A DNA stretch of 64,000 bases from Flavobacteriaceae bacterium (GTDB lineage: Bacteria > Bacteroidota > Bacteroidia > Flavobacteriales > Flavobacteriaceae), in contig CANFHX010000007.1 of NCBI GenBank assembly GCA_947446865.1, forward strand, positions 54,792-118,791. Reading direction: 5' to 3'. Shown here piece by piece: positions 62,150 to 64,000 of this stretch (position 1 is its first letter; every line of letters begins with the position of its first letter). Below the pieces are notes generated by a model. It saw only the letters and a list, made by a program, of their open reading frames with translations, had not been told where the DNA came from and did no database searches. Both the position numbers and the translations under genes were made by a program.

Positions 62150-62932
62150 TTATTTAAGTAGTAAAAATGTGGTTGTTGCTAAAGATAAAATAGTAATAAT
62201 GGTACCTAAAGATTCTATCCCTGTTTTACCAGTTCCCCAAGATTTTTGTTTGAGGGGTTTTACATAAATATAATCGTTGGGTTGCAAATTATAACATGGC
62301 GATTGCATTGCTTTGGAATCGGTTAAATCAATGCTAAAGGTTTCGGCTCCTTGCGGAAATTGACGAATTACTTTAACATCTTTTCTATCACCAATGATGG
62401 TAATATCTCCCGAATTGGCAATTGCTTCTAATATGGTAACCTTGTCTTGGTATAAAATTTTACTACCAGTACTTCCAACTTCACCGTTAACGGTATATCG
62501 AAAACCTGCAAGTTTTACATTTACATAAATTCCGGCTTCTTTTTTGAAGTGATCTTTTAATAATAATGTCTCGATTTTTTCGCGAGCCTCGTCAATAGTA
62601 AAGCCCAAAACGTTTATTTCACCGAGAATTGGCATTCTCACGTTACCATGATCGTCTACCGAATATCCTTTTAAGTATAATAATTGGTCGGAAGTTGCTG
62701 CTTGAGTGGAAATTTCGTTGTTAAATATCTCTACCAATTTAGGATCAATAGCCTTAACAGTAATGCTCAAGATATCATTAGTTTGTAATCGATACGGCTT
62801 TAAAGCAATAGGACTAATTGCGCTTTCGGGAGAATCTCCTTTTTTTTGAAGGTAAATTAAATCTTGCGAAGGAACGCAAGATGTAACTAGAACTCCAATA
62901 AAAAACAATAAGTACACTATTCGATTATTCAT
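62150..62932 (-). CDS. wza: Polysaccharide export lipoprotein Wza2
   Basis: 260 residues from the start at 62932, chosen because it gives a lipoprotein signal of normal length (MNNRIVYLLFFIGVLVTSC, Cys19); an 8-residue longer frame is also open. Poly_export motifs: RLQTNDILSITVKAIDP, GNVRMPILGEINVLG, and SLBB-like GEVGSTGSKILYQDKVTILEAIANSG (in parts). A C-terminal hydrophobic helix at about 238-258 is visible. It is the first gene of block C, 17-20 bases behind a well-formed promoter. With Wzc2 it forms the outer-membrane export machine. Confidence 0.9.
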   Translation of the reverse strand: MNNRIVYLLFFIGVLVTSCVPSQDLIYLQKKGDSPESAISPIALKPYRLQTNDILSITVKAIDPKLVEIFNNEISTQAATSDQLLYLKGYSVDDHGNVRMPILGEINVLGFTIDEAREKIETLLLKDHFKKEAGIYVNVKLAGFRYTVNGEVGSTGSKILYQDKVTILEAIANSGDITIIGDRKDVKVIRQFPQGAETFSIDLTDSKAMQSPCYNLQPNDYIYVKPLKQKSWGTGKTGIESLGTIITILSLATTTFLLLK

Positions 62933-62953
62933 TCTTAAAACTAATTTAGCAAA

Positions 62954-62983
62954 CAAAGATAGTTTTTCAAATTTAAATACAAA
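62954..62983 (-). promoter_or_regulatory. Promoter of block C (wza2-wzc2 operon)
   Basis: On the minus strand TTTG (62983-62980), an 18-base spacer and TATCTTTG (62961-62954) match the -33/-7 consensus of Bacteroidetes promoters. The wza2 start lies 22 bases downstream of the -7 element, so the leader is short (about 15-17 bases), normal for this group. The upstream gene recR ends at 63005, so the promoter lies wholly in the 72-base intergenic gap. Confidence 0.65.
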
Positions 62984-63004
62984 AAAGTTGCAATAGAATA
63001 TTGT

Positions 63005-63625
63005 TTAAATATTTTTCAGGGAATTTTCAAACGGAACCCTTTGCACAATACTTCTTCCCAAAGTAACTTCATCGGCGTATTCTAATTCATCGCCAACGGC
63101 TATTCCGCGGGCAATGGTAGAGGTTTTTATTTCGAAGTTTTTCAGTTGTTTGTAAAGGTAAAAATTGGTGGTATCGCCTTCCATAGTAGAACTTAAAGCG
63201 AAAATAATTTCTTCCACCGTGCCCGTTTGTACTTTATCTACCAATGTAGTAATATTTAACTGACTAGGACCAACGCCATCAATTGGAGATATTTTTCCAC
63301 CCAATACATGGTAAATGCCTTTAAATTGGTTCGTATTTTCAATTGCCATAACATCGCGAATATCCTCAACAATACAAATTATTTTGTGGTTTCGGGAAAT
63401 ATTAGAACAGATTTCACAGACTTCCACATCGGAAATATTGTGGCAATTTTTACAAAATTTCACTTCCTCGCGCATCGTGGTTAACGCGTGCGATAAATAT
63501 TGGGTTTGTTCTACAGGTTGTTTTAACAAATGTAAAACCAATCGAAGGGCGGTGCGTTTCCCTATTCCGGGTAACTGCGCCATTTCGTTAACTGCTTTTT
63601 CTAATAGTTTAGATGAAAATTCCAT
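63005..63625 (-). CDS. recR: Recombination mediator RecR
   Basis: 206 residues, the usual length. An N-terminal helix-hairpin-helix ([19 protein letters not shown]), a four-Cys zinc finger ([16 protein letters not shown], residues about 58-73) and a Toprim domain ([14 protein letters not shown], then [16 protein letters not shown]) are all readable. RecR loads RecA onto gapped DNA together with RecO. It is a housekeeping gene that marks the right border of the polysaccharide locus. Next to it on the right there is IS256 sequence. Confidence 0.97.
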   Translation of the reverse strand: MEFSSKLLEKAVNEMAQLPGIGKRTALRLVLHLLKQPVEQTQYLSHALTTMREEVKFCKNCHNISDVEVCEICSNISRNHKIICIVEDIRDVMAIENTNQFKGIYHVLGGKISPIDGVGPSQLNITTLVDKVQTGTVEEIIFALSSTMEGDTTNFYLYKQLKNFEIKTSTIARGIAVGDELEYADEVTLGRSIVQRVPFENSLKNI

Positions 63626-63852
63626 GGGGCAAAAATAGTCAATTTGTAAAAAAGAGAATAGATAATGAGGAAAAGAAAATAGATAAAAGATAAAAGAAAA
63701 TAGACCTTATGATAAAACAGAATTGCCATTTACTACAAATGCGTCTTTTTTCTAATTTTTAGTATCTAAAATTATTGTCCTATAAAACTAACTATTTTCT
63801 TTGTTAGGCACTATAAATAGTACAAAAAAATACTTGTAGATGCCATTTACAA
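63626..63852. other. Intergenic region upstream of recR
   Basis: About 230 bases with no gene that I can support. It is A-rich on the plus strand near 63650-63710, with imperfect direct repeats of aaaagaaaatagat. The motif gccatttac appears at 63723 and again at 63842, just outside the IS end, but I cannot tie it to the insertion. The promoter of recR must be in the left part; no convincing -33/-7 pair was found there. Confidence 0.6.
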
Positions 63853-64000
63853 GAGACTGGACAGAATTTTGTGTAAACTCTAAAAATGCTTAATGTTCTA
63901 TTTTGCACCTATCTCCAAATATAATCAAAAATTGGTTCATAATCAAGCCCCATTGCTTAATAGATCTCGTCCAGTTTTTTTCATTGTTTTTAATGGCAAG
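63853..64000 (-). mobile_element. IS256-family insertion sequence, right part outside the window
   Basis: The element ends at a 28-base terminal sequence at 63853-63880 beginning gagactggacagaatttt and ending gtgtaaactc, the type of end found in IS256-family elements (GTTTACACAAAATT read inwards on the other strand). A transposase tail begins ten bases further in. Only one end is visible, so the target duplication cannot be tested. A copy next to recR could have contributed to assembly of the large locus to its left. Confidence 0.7.
63890..64000 (-). CDS. IS256-family transposase, C-terminal 36 residues
   Basis: Reading the minus strand from the window edge gives a frame open through 36 codons and ended by TAA at 63892-63890. 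The residues include LAIKNNEKNWTRSIKQWGL and MNQFLIIFGDR, which resemble the usual end of IS256 transposases (A-I-x-x-x-x-K-W-x-x-x-x-x-x-W, then an aromatic-rich helix ending in R). The stop lies 10 bases from the terminal repeat, the usual arrangement. The catalytic DDE part is outside the window, so activity cannot be judged. Confidence 0.65.
   Translation of the reverse strand, partial: LAIKNNEKNWTRSIKQWGLIMNQFLIIFGDRCKIEH

Noticed and set aside
63626..63640. TAnnTTTG match directly before recR
   Set aside because: The element at 63637-63630 lies only four bases from the start codon and no -33 element is present; a leaderless start would be needed.
63723..63852. gccatttac repeats as target duplication of the IS
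   Set aside because: Both copies lie on the same side of the element; the other IS end is outside the window, so no duplication can be claimed.
1..64000. JUMPstart/ops elements and UpxY/UpxZ-type regulators of capsule loci
   Set aside because: No ops-like motif was seen in the intergenic regions and no NusG-like short gene is present.

Overview
The window is low-GC DNA of a member of the Bacteroidetes, most likely the Flavobacteriaceae. The signs are AT-rich codons, starts in A-rich context without Shine-Dalgarno sequences, TAnnTTTG-type promoters, a PorV/PorQ-like barrel protein, an Lnb (DUF4105) lipoprotein acyltransferase, CpsB-type PHP phosphatase, and BY-kinases with Tyr-Gly tails. Almost the whole window (about 1.5-63 kb) is one very large surface-polysaccharide locus. 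It is read on the minus strand except for two genes at the left edge and one phosphatase in the middle. I see no tRNA, rRNA or CRISPR array.

Layout, in minus-strand transcription order from the right. The right edge holds the end of an IS256-family element and recR. Block C (62.9-54.9 kb) starts at a good promoter and carries wza, the BY-kinase wzc, and nucleotide-sugar enzymes: a UDP-hexose(NAc) 4-epimerase, UDP-glucose dehydrogenase, a UDP-HexNAc dehydrogenase and rmlB. After a 626-bp intergenic leader, block B (54.3-27.8 kb, 23 tightly packed genes) begins with an ABC exporter (wzm2/wzt2, split by a heptanucleotide repeat array). It continues with acetyl-, amino- and pyruvyl-transferases, many glycosyltransferases, a GH88/105-like hydrolase, a Wzx flippase, an EpsG-type Wzy, a complete N,N'-diacetylbacillosamine set (PglF/E/D) with its PglC phosphosugar transferase, and a second wza/wzc pair. 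A single plus-strand gene (CpsB-type tyrosine phosphatase, 27.0-27.8 kb) separates it from block A1 (26.9-17.0 kb). Block A1 holds a second ABC exporter (wzm1/wzt1), methyltransferase, glycosyltransferases, the CMP-sialate synthetase neuA and an O-acyltransferase, and ends at a perfect 20-bp hairpin. Block A2 (16.8-1.5 kb) holds an AAA/DUF4143 ATPase, neuB, neuC, a group of unusual modification genes (NodB-like, FemAB-like, methyltransferase, unassigned GT-B-like), four GT4 enzymes, an O-antigen polymerase/ligase and a WbaP-type initiating transferase.

The genes appear to build at least two glycans. One is started by a diNAcBac-phosphate transferase (PglC) and flipped by Wzx/Wzy. Another contains an N-acylneuraminate (NeuBCA) and is started by the WbaP-like enzyme. 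Two Wzm/Wzt transporters point to ABC-dependent export as well, so the locus mixes both assembly logics. About 17 glycosyltransferases, two Wza/Wzc pairs and one CpsB-type phosphatase complete it. Function names are family-level inferences from sequence reading; no database search was run.
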